DNA from: Asanoa ishikariensis
GTDB taxonomy: Bacteria > Actinomycetota > Actinomycetes > Mycobacteriales > Micromonosporaceae
Direction of reading: 5' to 3'
Assembly (NCBI RefSeq): GCF_900107455.1
Contig: NZ_FNQB01000002.1
Span: 496,001 to 560,000, forward strand
Length of the DNA stretch: 64,000 nucleotides
Positions 25,594-37,774 of this stretch are shown piece after piece. The notes beneath the pieces are model-generated. The model was not told the DNA's origin. It saw nothing but the letters and a program-made list of their open reading frames with translations, and searched no databases. The position numbers were made by a program, and so were the translations under genes. Position 1 is the first letter of the stretch, and each line of letters opens with the position of its first letter.

Positions 25594-25607
25594 ATCGGGC
25601 TCTAGTC

Positions 25608-25784
25608 CTAGTCCTCGTCGTCGTCGAGCCGGGCCAGGAACGTGGCGAAGCGCTCCATCGGCGTCTCGAAATCCGGGTTGTCGTCGACGAAGTCGCGGAG
25701 CCGGTCAGCGACCCACTCCAACGACACCGTCTCCTCACCCCGGCGTGACACCAGTTCCTCGATGCCCCGGTCCGTGAAGTACAC
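25608..25784 (-). CDS. DUF6104-type small acidic protein co-encoded with kgd
   Basis: The 58-residue protein starts VYFTDRGIEELVSRRGEE and ends in an acidic FLARLDDDED tail, the pattern I know from a small protein found directly after kgd in many actinobacteria. The GTG is 2 nt after the kgd stop, with GGAGAG inside the end of kgd as ribosome site, so it is translated with kgd. The size and constant position suggest a partner of the 2-oxoglutarate complex; its function is unproven. Confidence 0.82.
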   Translation of the reverse strand: MYFTDRGIEELVSRRGEETVSLEWVADRLRDFVDDNPDFETPMERFATFLARLDDDED

Positions 25785-25786
25785 GC

Positions 25787-29560
<3,774 letters not shown>

Positions 29561-29693
29561 GGCCGGTAATCGCCTCTTCCGCGCGCTGTGTGTGGGTGTG
29601 AGAAGACGGAGCCAAGGCTACGCCGCGCGACATGGACAGCCGTCGGCGACGTCCGTCCGTGTCACGTCTCACAGGTTAAATCGCGCGCAGGTG

Positions 29694-30512
29694 TTAGGAG
29701 ATGTCGCGCTTGCGTGTGATGAGGGTGCCGATGAGGCCTGCGACTAGGGCATAGGCGATCAAGACGGCCGCGCCGGACCAGCGTGGTGGGCTGCCTGGCA
29801 GGTCAGTGCCGGTGACCAGCAGGCCCGAGGCCAGCGGCGGGATGACCAACTGGAGGTTGTTCCACCAGTCGCCGAAACGGTCGGCGAACACGCCCAGCAG
29901 GATCGCCCCGGCGAAGAAGCCGCCGATGTAGAGCGCGCTGGTGGTGATCGTGCTGGCGAGCTGGCTCGGGATGAGCACCCCGAAGCCGACGCCGATCACC
30001 GCCCAGAGCAGGTAGGCCAGGCCGTTGAGCAGGATGGCCTGCCAGAGGGCGCTCTCACCGAGCTGTGACGGGACGTCGTAGGCGGCGAGGATCAGCGGTG
30101 CCACGAGGAAGTTGAGCACCGTGGTGACGAGCCAGAACAGCAGACCGACGATGCTGGCGGCGGCCAGCTTGGCGAGGATGACCGCGGTGCGGCGCGGGTT
30201 GGTCAGGAACGTCGTGGTCGCGGTCTGGTGCGCGAACTCGTTGGTCACGACGATGACGCCGATCAACATCACGATCATCAGGCCGAGGAACTGGCCGCTG
30301 GTGTAGAGGTTGGCGGCGATGTTGGGGGCCTCGCGCACGGCGTTGAACTGCGCGTCGTCGGTCGGCGTGCCCTCCGGGGGGTTGGCCAGCACCGAGGTCT
30401 GCAGCCAGTTGACGCCCGTCGTGAGCGCCCACAGCGCCAGCGCGATCAGCCCGAACACCCACCACGTGTTGACCGTGCGGACCTTGAGTAGCTCGCTGCG
30501 CACCAGCCTCAT
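29694..30512 (-). CDS. ABC-2 type transporter permease
   Basis: The 272-residue permease starts MRLVRSELLKVRTVNTWWV, the amphipathic opening of ABC-2 permeases, and has six hydrophobic segments. A large outer loop lies between TM1 and TM2. NEFAHQTATTTFLTNPRRTAVILAKL is the cytoplasmic coupling region. It pairs with the ATPase encoded just upstream: the ATPase stop and permease ATG overlap (ATGA at 30509-30512). Such two-gene exporters often handle antibiotics or lipids, but nothing nearby shows the cargo. Confidence 0.9.
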   Translation of the reverse strand: MRLVRSELLKVRTVNTWWVFGLIALALWALTTGVNWLQTSVLANPPEGTPTDDAQFNAVREAPNIAANLYTSGQFLGLMIVMLIGVIVVTNEFAHQTATTTFLTNPRRTAVILAKLAAASIVGLLFWLVTTVLNFLVAPLILAAYDVPSQLGESALWQAILLNGLAYLLWAVIGVGFGVLIPSQLASTITTSALYIGGFFAGAILLGVFADRFGDWWNNLQLVIPPLASGLLVTGTDLPGSPPRWSGAAVLIAYALVAGLIGTLITRKRDIS

Positions 30513-31423
30513 CGGATGCCCGCCTTTCCGGCCGTGAGCTCCAGGAAGACGCCCTCGAGGTCGGGGCGTTCGGGGGTCAGCTCGTGCAGCTCGACCCCGG
30601 CGGCCAGGGCCGCCTTGCCGATCGCGGGTGCCTCGACGCCGGTGACCAGCAGCGTGTTGTCACTGCTGGGGGTCACGGTGGCGCCCGGCAGGCCGCTCAG
30701 CGCGGCGGTCAGCCCGTCGGCCTGCGGCGTGCGGACCCGCACGTGGGCGGTGGTGGTCATCGAGGTGACGACCTCACCCATCGGGCCCTGCCGGAGCAGC
30801 TTGCCGTTCGCGATGATCACGACATCGTCGGCCAGCAACTCCATCTCGGAGAGCAGGTGGCTGGAGACCAGGACGGTGCGGCCCTCGCGGGCTAGCCCCT
30901 GGAGCAGGCTGCGCATCCAGCGGATGCCCTCGGGGTCGAGGCCGTTGGCCGGCTCGTCGAGGATCAGCACCCGCGGGTCGCCCAGCATGGCGGCGGCGAT
31001 GCCGAGCCGCTGGCGCATGCCGAGCGAGTAGCCCTTGAACTTGCGCTTCGCGGCCGGGGTCAGGCCGACCAGCTCGAGCGCCTCGTCGGCCCGCTTCTTC
31101 GGCAGGCCGGCGGCCGCGCAGATCACCCGCAGGTGGTTGATGCCGGTGCGGCCCTTGTGCGCGCTGGACGCTTCGAGCACCGCGCCCACCGTGCGCAGCG
31201 GGTCGCGCAGGTCGGCGTAGCGGCTGCCGCCGATCGTGGCCGTGCCGGAGGTCGGCGTCACGAGGTTGAGCAACATGCGCAACGTGGTGGTCTTGCCGGC
31301 GCCGTTGGGACCGAGGAAGCCGGTCACCCGGCCCGGCCGGACGCTGAACGAGAGCCCGTCGACAGCCAGCAAAGTCTTGTAGCGCTTGGTGAGACCGGAG
31401 ACCACTATCTCGCCGTCGGACAT
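30509..31423 (-). CDS. ABC transporter ATP-binding protein (ABC-2 exporter type)
   Basis: The 304-residue ATPase has Walker A GPNGAGKTTT (about 40-49), signature YSLGMRQRLGIAAAML (about 134-149), Walker B VLILDEPANGLDPEG and a C-terminal domain of about 80 residues typical of the CcmA/DrrA group. ATG 31423 is preceded by GGAAGGAG. It is coupled to the permease gene, and together they would form a homodimeric ATPase plus two permeases. Confidence 0.94.
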   Translation of the reverse strand: MSDGEIVVSGLTKRYKTLLAVDGLSFSVRPGRVTGFLGPNGAGKTTTLRMLLNLVTPTSGTATIGGSRYADLRDPLRTVGAVLEASSAHKGRTGINHLRVICAAAGLPKKRADEALELVGLTPAAKRKFKGYSLGMRQRLGIAAAMLGDPRVLILDEPANGLDPEGIRWMRSLLQGLAREGRTVLVSSHLLSEMELLADDVVIIANGKLLRQGPMGEVVTSMTTTAHVRVRTPQADGLTAALSGLPGATVTPSSDNTLLVTGVEAPAIGKAALAAGVELHELTPERPDLEGVFLELTAGKAGIR

Positions 31424-31487
31424 CTCGCTCCTTCCCCCGGGTGACGTCGCCGCACACCATACCGGCGGGGTAGGTCGAACGGTGTCC

Positions 31488-32147
31488 TTAAATCGCCAGC
31501 CAGGTGGCCCGGGCATGGGCCAGCAACCTGCCGTCGCTGTCGTAGAGGGCCGAGTGCACCGCGGCCTTGCGGCCCTCGGTGGCTGACAACATGCCGACCA
31601 CGACCGACTCGCTGCCCGGCGCCGGCGGCTCGGCGATCATCGTGGCCATCCGGCCCAACACGTACGCCCGGCCGGGCGCGAGCACCGACCAGCCGCCGGG
31701 GCAGTCCAGCGCCGACCAGACCGTCTCGGTGGACACCTGCGCCGGTGCGGTGAACGGCGCCGCGACCACGCCGTCGACCGGCCCGGGAAAGATCCGCAGC
31801 CCGTCGGCGCGTTCCGGTCCACAGACGTAGCACGTCGGGAACGGGTGATCCGTGAACCCCGCGTAACGGGCGGCGGCTTCGGTCGCGGCCTCGATCGTGA
31901 TGCGCGGCGCGACGACGTCGAACTCCGGCACCGCGCGCGCGGTCGCGACCACCTGGCCGGCCGGGTCGAGCACGGCGCCGCCGTCGGCGGTCAGGGGCAC
32001 GTCCAGCGGCGGCGGCTTGAGCAGCGTGACCTCGGGGACGCCGGCTTCGTCGACCAGCGCGGCGAAGGTGCCGGCGGAGTAGCCGCCGTTGCCGGTGCCC
32101 GGCGGACCGTTGAACCGGCTGGCGATGACCATCGAACGGCTGTTCAC
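31488..32147 (-). CDS. Hotdog-fold thioesterase-like protein
   Basis: The 219-residue protein shows features of hotdog-fold thioesterases: FNGPPGTGNGGYSAGTFAALVD near the start, and FPTCYVCGPERADGLRIFPG in the middle. The latter is a Cys-x-x-Cys segment often seen between the two halves of such double-hotdog proteins. It would hydrolyse or bind an acyl-CoA. GTG 32147 is preferred because GGAAGG lies 7 nt upstream. It is divergent from the acyltransferase pair, which also fits acyl-chain metabolism, and lies 64 bp from the ABC exporter genes. Confidence 0.7.
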   Translation of the reverse strand: MNSRSMVIASRFNGPPGTGNGGYSAGTFAALVDEAGVPEVTLLKPPPLDVPLTADGGAVLDPAGQVVATARAVPEFDVVAPRITIEAATEAAARYAGFTDHPFPTCYVCGPERADGLRIFPGPVDGVVAAPFTAPAQVSTETVWSALDCPGGWSVLAPGRAYVLGRMATMIAEPPAPGSESVVVGMLSATEGRKAAVHSALYDSDGRLLAHARATWLAI

Positions 32148-32252
32148 CAGCACACCTTCCCACAAGCATCGAGGTCCGGCGTTCACTCAATCGACATCCC
32201 CGCACCCGTTCTCCGACACGCGTGTGGTAGCCGGCGCACTTACACAGAACGC

Positions 32253-32984
32253 ATGGACCTCCTGACCAGGACCGGCGGCTACACCCTGCTGATCGCGGAC
32301 GACGCGCAGCAGGTCGCCGCCGCACAACGGCTGCGCTACCAGGTGTTCGCCGAGGAGCTCGGTGCGACCCTGCACACCACGGTCCCCGGCCACGACGTCG
32401 ACGAGTTCGACGAGGCCTGCGACCATCTGATCGTCCGCGACGACAAGTCGGGTGCGATCGTCGGCACCTACCGGATGCTGTTGCCCGGGCGGACGACCAG
32501 CCGCTACGGCGACACCGAGTTCGATCTGTCCGCTCTCGACCCGCTGCGCGACGCCCTGGTCGAGACCGGCCGGTCGTGCGTCGCTCCGGAGCATCGCTCC
32601 GGCGCGGTGATCAACCTGATGTGGGCCGGCATCGCCCGGTACCTCCACCTGCACAACAAGCGGTGGCTGGGCGGCTGCGCCTCGATCCCGCTCGAAGACG
32701 GCGGCGCGTTGGCCGCCGGGGTCTGGGAGCGGGTCCGCACCAAGCACATCTCCCCGCCGCGGATGCGCGTCACCCCGCGTCACCCGTGGGAGATGCAGCC
32801 GTCCGAGGCGATCTCGAGCGCGGCCATGCCGCCGCTGCTGCGCGGCTACCTGCGGCTGGGCGCGTGGGTCTGCGGCGAGCCGGCCTACGACCCGGACTTC
32901 GACTGCGCCGACCTCTACATCCTGCTGTCCCTGGACCGGATCGACCCGCGCTACATGCGGCACTTCCTCGGAGAGGAACGATGA
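32253..32984 (+). CDS. GNAT-type acyltransferase, OlsB-like (L-ornithine N-acyltransferase family)
   Basis: The 243-residue protein belongs to the Acetyltransf_5/OlsB-like branch: RLRYQVFAEELGA (about 27-39), DEFDEACDHLIVRDD, VGTYRMLLPGRTTS, EIGRSCVAPEHRSG-like text (ETGRSCVAPEHRSGAVINLMW) and a C-terminal CADLYILLSLDRIDPRYM. OlsB attaches a 3-hydroxy fatty acid to ornithine in ornithine-lipid synthesis. The next gene, coupled by ATGA, is a PlsC-type O-acyltransferase like OlsA, which would add the second chain. The pair therefore suggests an amino-acid-containing membrane lipid; ornithine as substrate is inferred. Confidence 0.75.
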   Translation: MDLLTRTGGYTLLIADDAQQVAAAQRLRYQVFAEELGATLHTTVPGHDVDEFDEACDHLIVRDDKSGAIVGTYRMLLPGRTTSRYGDTEFDLSALDPLRDALVETGRSCVAPEHRSGAVINLMWAGIARYLHLHNKRWLGGCASIPLEDGGALAAGVWERVRTKHISPPRMRVTPRHPWEMQPSEAISSAAMPPLLRGYLRLGAWVCGEPAYDPDFDCADLYILLSLDRIDPRYMRHFLGEER

Positions 32985-33844
32985 CTCAGTCTAGGGGTCG
33001 ACCAATGAGCCTGTGGCGGCCGCGGAACGACTGCGGCACACCCTGCCTCGACACCAACGACGAGAAGACGGAAGCGCCGACGGCGATCCAGGTGCTGCGG
33101 TTCGTCCGGCTGTTGGGCGCGCTGGTCTTCGGCGCCCTGCTGGTGCCGGTGCTGCCGTTGCTCACCGAGGGCGGGCGGAACCGGGCTGCGAAGGCCTGGG
33201 GCCGGCTCACGCTGGCCGCGCTCGGTGTGCGGCTGAGGCTGCGCGGTCGCCTCCCGCGCGGCCGGGCGCTGGTCGTCGCCAACCACGTGTCCTGGTTGGA
33301 CATCGTCGCGTTGCTCGCGGTTGCTCCCGGCCGGATGCTGGCCAAGGTCGAGGTGCGGCAATGGCCGCTGTTCGGCGCGCTGGCGGCGTCCGGCGGCACG
33401 ATCTTCATCGACCGGGACCGGCCGAAGACGCTGCCCGACACCGTCGCGGACGTGGCCGCCGCACTGCGCGCGGGTGCCGTGGTCACGGTCTTCCCGGAGG
33501 GCACCACCGGTTGTGGCGAGTCGGTCGGGTCGTTCCGCCCGGCGATGTTCCAGGCCGCCATCGACGCCGGTGCGACGATCGTTCCGGTGACCCTGCGGTA
33601 CGGCGGCCCGGCCGCCTCGTTCATCGGCGACGAGACCCTGTGGTCCTCGGTCCGCCGGGTGCTCGCGATGCCCATGCCGGTCGCGTCGGTCTCCGTGGCC
33701 CCAGCGCTGCACCCGGAGCCCGCGGCGTCCCGCCGGGCACTGGCCCGGGTGGCCCAGGCCGCCGTCGGCACGCCGGTCTTCGTCCCTGTCCCGATCCCCG
33801 TCGAGGAGATCCCGCTGCCGATCCCGGTGGCACTCGCCGCGTAA
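32981..33844 (+). CDS. PlsC-type lysophospholipid/lyso-ornithine-lipid acyltransferase, OlsA-like
   Basis: The 287-residue membrane-associated acyltransferase has one TM segment (about 40-60), the catalytic HX4D box in VVANHVSWLDIVALL, the second block GGTIFIDRDRP and the acceptor-binding block VFPEGTTGCGESVGSFRPA. It ends with an unusual hydrophobic repeat, VFVPVPIPVEEIPLPIPVAL. ATG 32981 is chosen because it overlaps the previous stop (ATGA) and has GGAGAGG upstream; ATG 33005 is an alternative. Operon context points to the second acylation of an ornithine-type lipid. Confidence 0.83.
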   Translation: MTQSRGRPMSLWRPRNDCGTPCLDTNDEKTEAPTAIQVLRFVRLLGALVFGALLVPVLPLLTEGGRNRAAKAWGRLTLAALGVRLRLRGRLPRGRALVVANHVSWLDIVALLAVAPGRMLAKVEVRQWPLFGALAASGGTIFIDRDRPKTLPDTVADVAAALRAGAVVTVFPEGTTGCGESVGSFRPAMFQAAIDAGATIVPVTLRYGGPAASFIGDETLWSSVRRVLAMPMPVASVSVAPALHPEPAASRRALARVAQAAVGTPVFVPVPIPVEEIPLPIPVALAA

Positions 33845-33871
33845 CCCCCTTCCCCCGGAGCCGCTGGCATA

Positions 33872-33891
33872 ACGCGATACATCGCGATATG
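33872..33891 (+). promoter_or_regulatory. Candidate PadR operator before the DUF4097 gene
   Basis: CGCGATAC followed by ATCGCGATATG gives two CGCGATA copies 9 nt apart and the palindrome ATCGCGAT (33881-33888). PadR-family operators in actinobacteria often contain such AT-flanked CGCGAT elements. It lies upstream of the DUF4097-padR operon, so autoregulation is plausible. Confidence 0.5.
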
Positions 33892-33918
33892 CTCAAGCGG
33901 CTTTCGGGAGGTGAGCCC

Positions 33919-34752
33919 GTGTCCAACGTCTGGACCGTGGAGGAGCCACAGCGGCTCAGCATCGACGCGGCCGTCGACCGGGTCGACGTCAACCTGGTCT
34001 CCGGCCGGGTCAACCTGGTGGGCGGCGAGGACGGTCCGGCGCGGGTCGATGTCACCCGGGCCGGGCGCACCCCGGTGATCGTCGAGGTGGTCGACCGTAC
34101 CCTCGTGATCCGGCATCACCGGATGCCCCGTTTTCCCGGCGTGTTGTGGTGGATCGGGCAACTCCGCCGCCGCTTCCGGGTCGAGGTCTCGATCGGCGTG
34201 CCCCGCGCGACCGGCGCCTACGTGCGGCTCGTCGACGGCGCGGTGGTGGCCGCCGGCCTGCGCACGGACACCGACGTCGAGCTGACCTCGGGCCGGATCA
34301 CGCTGATGGGCCTGGGCGGGCGGACCCGTGCCAAGGTCGTCGCCGGGCCGGTCGAGGCGCTGGGCGTCGACGGCGACCTGAGCCTCAAGACCGTCTCCGG
34401 CGAGCTCGTGCTCGCCGACAGCGCGGCGGACCGGGTCGAGATGTCGACCGTCTCCGGCTCGGTCACCTGTGATCTGGACAACCCGCACCACCGCGAGCTC
34501 CGGCTGCACGCCACCTCCGGCAGCGTCACGGTCCGGGTCCGGGAAGACGCCGACCTGGCCGTCGACCTGCACACCCAGTCCGGCCAGATCACCAGCGCGT
34601 TCCCGCAACTGGCCACCGAACGACACGGCTCGTCGCAGCACCGGCGCGGCCAACTCGGCGGCGGAACCGGCAAACTCTGGGCGACGACCGTTTCCGGCAG
34701 CATCGCGTTGCTGGCGCGCCCGGTCGACGACGGAGGGGAGACGCCGGCATGA
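33919..34752 (+). CDS. DUF4097-type putative adhesin / beta-helical protein, cytoplasmic
   Basis: The 277-residue protein is built of short repeating beta strands with TVSG/TSGS turns (LVSGRVNLVGG, LTSGRITLMGL, KTVSGELVLAD, STVSGSVTCDL, ATSGSVTVRV, TQSGQITSAF, TTVSGSIALLA), typical of DUF4097. There is no signal peptide or TM helix. GTG 33919 follows GGGAGGTGA. It is joined by ATGA to a PadR regulator, a common pairing whose biochemical role is unknown; it may sense or scaffold for the regulator. Confidence 0.8.
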   Translation: MSNVWTVEEPQRLSIDAAVDRVDVNLVSGRVNLVGGEDGPARVDVTRAGRTPVIVEVVDRTLVIRHHRMPRFPGVLWWIGQLRRRFRVEVSIGVPRATGAYVRLVDGAVVAAGLRTDTDVELTSGRITLMGLGGRTRAKVVAGPVEALGVDGDLSLKTVSGELVLADSAADRVEMSTVSGSVTCDLDNPHHRELRLHATSGSVTVRVREDADLAVDLHTQSGQITSAFPQLATERHGSSQHRRGQLGGGTGKLWATTVSGSIALLARPVDDGGETPA

Positions 34753-35339
34753 CGGCCGTGTTCAGCCATGGGCGGTTGCGTCTCTACCTGCTCAAGCTGC
34801 TCGACGACGGCCCGAAGCACGGCTACGAGCTGATCCGGCTGCTGGCCGACCGGTTCCACGGCACCTATGCGCCCAGCGCCGGCACGATCTATCCGCGGCT
34901 GGCCCGGATGGAGAGCGAGGGGCTGGTCACCCACGCCGCGGCGGGTGGTCGCAAGACTTACTCGATCACCGACGACGGCCGCTCCGAGCTGCGTCAGCGG
35001 GCCGGCGAGCTGGACGCGCTGGAGAAGGACATCAACGCGTCCGTCGCCGACCTGGCCGCCGAGATCCAGGCCGAGGTGCACGGCTCGGCCCGCGACCTCA
35101 AGCGCGAGCTGAAGGAGGCGGCCCGGCAGACCCGGCGGGGGACCTGGGTGGTCGACGTCCAGCTCGGTGGCCGGCCGCCCGGCACCGACCCGCAGGCCGA
35201 CTTCGACCGGCGGTTGGTGGCGTTCTCCGACGAGGTGCGTGCGCTCGTCCGGCGTGGTCGGTTCAGCGACGACCAGCTCCGCACGGCGTCCAGGCTGCTC
35301 GATGGGGTGCTCGACGGGCTGCGCCGGATGCAACGGTAG
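34749..35339 (+). CDS. PadR-family transcriptional regulator
   Basis: The 196-residue protein has the PadR winged helix at residues 8-80 (LRLYLLKLLDDGPKHGYELIRLL; SAGTIYPRLARMESEGLV; RKTYSITDDGRSEL), then a helical, coiled-coil-rich C-terminal region (about 85-130 and 160-196) for dimerisation. This is the longer, Vir-type layout. It is translated with the DUF4097 gene (ATGA at 34749-34752) and likely represses its own operon from the CGCGATA element upstream of 33919. The inducing signal is not evident. Confidence 0.92.
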   Translation: MTAVFSHGRLRLYLLKLLDDGPKHGYELIRLLADRFHGTYAPSAGTIYPRLARMESEGLVTHAAAGGRKTYSITDDGRSELRQRAGELDALEKDINASVADLAAEIQAEVHGSARDLKRELKEAARQTRRGTWVVDVQLGGRPPGTDPQADFDRRLVAFSDEVRALVRRGRFSDDQLRTASRLLDGVLDGLRRMQR

Positions 35340-35415
35340 AAACCACCCATCGCGCACAGCGGACTTTCAGGTTCAATCCAGCGGCGACACAGCGTACGGG
35401 TTAATGATGGGTGTC

Positions 35416-36117
35416 ATGGCCGCTCCACAGACCGAGGCGAGACTGCTTGTCGTCGAAGACGACCCGAACATTCTCGAGCTGCTCTCCGCCAGCTTGAAGT
35501 TCGCGGGCTTCGAGGTGAGCACCGCGACCAGCGGCAGCTCCGCCGTCAGCGCCGCCAAGGATCGCCGGCCGGATCTGGTCGTCCTCGACGTGATGCTGCC
35601 CGACCTCGACGGCTTCGAGGTGATAAGGCTGATGCGCGAGGGCGGCACCCGTACCCCCGTAGTGTTCCTGACCGCTCGCGACGCCACCGACGACAAGATC
35701 CGCGGCCTGACCCTCGGTGGCGACGACTACGTCACCAAGCCGTTCAGCCTCGAAGAGCTGACCGCCCGCATCCGGGCGGTCCTGCGCCGCACCACCTCCG
35801 GTGACCAGAGCACCTCCCGGCTCACGTTCGCCGACCTGGAGCTCGACGAGGAGACCCACGAGGTCTACCGCGCCGGAGCGCGGGTCCAGCTCTCCCCGAC
35901 CGAGTTCAAGCTGCTGCGCTACCTGATGCTCAACGCCAACCGGGTGCTGTCCAAGGCGCAGATCCTCGACCACGTCTGGAACTACGACTTCCGCGGCGAC
36001 GACAACATCGTGGAGAGCTACATCTCCTACCTGCGTCGCAAGATCGACAATGGCCAGCCGCGGCTGATCCACACCCTGCGTGGCGTCGGATACGTCCTGC
36101 GCAAACCGACGGCCTGA
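35416..36117 (+). CDS. OmpR/PhoB-family response regulator
   Basis: The 233-residue protein has a receiver domain (RLLVVEDDPNILELL with the acidic pair; phosphoacceptor Asp in VVLDVMLPDLDGFEV; Lys in VTKPFSLEEL) and a C-terminal winged helix (SPTEFKLLRYLMLNANRVLSKAQILDHVW; IVESYISYLRRKID). The start is uncertain among in-frame ATGs at 35404, 35407 and 35416. The last is chosen because the usual N-terminus MAAPQTEARLLVVEDDP begins there and TAATGA lies 8 nt upstream. It forms an operon with the kinase and an envelope protease. Confidence 0.94.
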   Translation: MAAPQTEARLLVVEDDPNILELLSASLKFAGFEVSTATSGSSAVSAAKDRRPDLVVLDVMLPDLDGFEVIRLMREGGTRTPVVFLTARDATDDKIRGLTLGGDDYVTKPFSLEELTARIRAVLRRTTSGDQSTSRLTFADLELDEETHEVYRAGARVQLSPTEFKLLRYLMLNANRVLSKAQILDHVWNYDFRGDDNIVESYISYLRRKIDNGQPRLIHTLRGVGYVLRKPTA

Positions 36118-36128
36118 CCGGAGTGCCG

Positions 36129-37769
36129 ATGCTGGCCCCCCTGCGTGGCACCCCGCTGCGCGTCAAGCTCGTCGCCGCGGTGCTGGCGCTCGTCACGGCC
36201 GCGCTGCTGGTGATCGGTGCGGCCAGCACCTTCTTCCTGCGCAACTACCTGCTCGACCAGGTCGACGGCAACCTGCGCAGCCTCAACAACAACGTGCAGG
36301 CGCTGCTCCGCGACAACATCCAGTTCGCGGTCGGCGACAACGCGTTCGCCGTCGCGTCCACCCCGGCGCAGCCGACCCTCAACGACCTGAGCAGCAAGCC
36401 CAGCCAGTTGTTCACCCCGGACGGGCCCGACCTGCCGCAGAACTACCAGGGGCTTCAGCAGTCGCTGCGCCAGCACCACAACGACCCGTTCACGGTCAAG
36501 GCGATCGGCAGCCAGACCCGCTGGCGCGTGCTGATGGTGCAGCCGCAGGACAGCAGCGCGATCGTCGCGGTCGGCTTCAACCTCTCCGACGTCGACCACA
36601 CCGTCAAACAGTTGCTCTGGATCGACGGCCTGGCCGGGGGCACGGTACTGATCGTGCTCGCGACCGTCGGCGCCGCGATAGTCCGCAGCAACCTCAAACC
36701 GCTGCGGCAGATCGAGCGCACCACGGTGGCGATCGCGGCCGGTGACCTCAGCCAGCGCGTCCCCGACACCGAACCCGGCGTCGAGGAACCCAAGACCGAG
36801 CTCGGCCGACTGTCCCGGGCACTCAACTCGATGCTCACCCAGATCGAGACCGCGTTCGCGGCCCGGGCCGACTCCGAGGCCGCCGCCCGCGACGCGGCCT
36901 TCGCCGCACAGGCGTCCGAGGCGCGGGCGTTGCGGTCCGAGGAACGGATGCGGCAGTTCGTCGCGGACGCCTCGCACGAGTTGCGTACGCCGCTGACCAC
37001 GATCCGCGGCTTCGCCGAGCTCTACCGGCAGGGCGCCGCCGCCGGTTCGCTGGAAGACACCGCACGGTTGGTCCGCCGGATCGAGGACGAGGCCGCCAGG
37101 ATGGGTCTTCTCGTGGAAGACCTGCTGTTGCTCGCCCGCCTCGACCGGGAACGACCGCTCTCGCTGTCGCCCGTCGAGCTGCGTGTGCTGGCCAGCGAGG
37201 CGGTGCAGGCGGCGCAGGCGATGGCGCCGGACCGCGACATCTCGATCGAGATCGCGCCACGGGCCGGGCTGCTGGTGGTCCAGGCCGACGACGCCCGGCT
37301 CCGCCAGGTGCTGGGCAATCTGCTGACGAACGCGATCATCCATACGCCGCAGCCGGCCAAGATCACTGTGCGGCTGCGCTCCGACAGCGGCTCGGCGATC
37401 GTCGAGGTGGTCGACACCGGCCAGGGTCTGCCGCCGGAGCAGGCCGAACGCGTCTTCGAGCGGTTCTACCGGGCGGACGCCGCGCGCCGGCGCGACCGCG
37501 AGGCCAACAGCACCGGCCTGGGGCTCGCGATCGTCGCCGCCCTGGTCCGCGCGCACGGCGGCAGCGTGGAGGTCGACAGCGTGCCCGGCAAGGGTTCGAC
37601 GTTCCGGGTCCGGCTGCCGCTGGCCACCGGCGAGGACGACCACGACGACGCGGACGGCCCGGGTCCCGACCCGGCCAGCGGCGGCAGCAACGGCGCGGGT
37701 CCGAACGGCCACTCTCAGACAACGCTCAGCCCGGCCCCAGGCCCGTCGCAGAGCGGTGGGGAAAGGTAA
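36129..37769 (+). CDS. Sensor histidine kinase, EnvZ/PrrB-like class with HAMP
   Basis: The 546-residue kinase has TM1 (about 10-36), an extracytoplasmic sensor of about 115 residues, TM2 (about 158-182) and HAMP. HisKA follows with FVADASHELRTPLTTIRGF (His283), then HATPase with NLLTNAIIHTP, DTGQGLPPEQAERVFERFYR and STGLGLAIVAALVRAHGG. A Gly/Pro/Asn-rich tail of about 45 residues follows the ATPase. ATG 36129 is chosen because GGAG lies 5 nt upstream. It partners the response regulator 11 bp before it, and the downstream PDZ protease suggests envelope-stress sensing. Confidence 0.95.
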   Translation: MLAPLRGTPLRVKLVAAVLALVTAALLVIGAASTFFLRNYLLDQVDGNLRSLNNNVQALLRDNIQFAVGDNAFAVASTPAQPTLNDLSSKPSQLFTPDGPDLPQNYQGLQQSLRQHHNDPFTVKAIGSQTRWRVLMVQPQDSSAIVAVGFNLSDVDHTVKQLLWIDGLAGGTVLIVLATVGAAIVRSNLKPLRQIERTTVAIAAGDLSQRVPDTEPGVEEPKTELGRLSRALNSMLTQIETAFAARADSEAAARDAAFAAQASEARALRSEERMRQFVADASHELRTPLTTIRGFAELYRQGAAAGSLEDTARLVRRIEDEAARMGLLVEDLLLLARLDRERPLSLSPVELRVLASEAVQAAQAMAPDRDISIEIAPRAGLLVVQADDARLRQVLGNLLTNAIIHTPQPAKITVRLRSDSGSAIVEVVDTGQGLPPEQAERVFERFYRADAARRRDREANSTGLGLAIVAALVRAHGGSVEVDSVPGKGSTFRVRLPLATGEDDHDDADGPGPDPASGGSNGAGPNGHSQTTLSPAPGPSQSGGER

Positions 37770-37774
37770 ATGTC

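Noticed and set aside
33013-33918. Extending the DUF4097 gene upstream through the acyltransferase gene in its open frame
   Set aside because: The upstream translation is a frame shadow of the PlsC gene; GTG 33919 with GGGAGG gives the family N-terminus.
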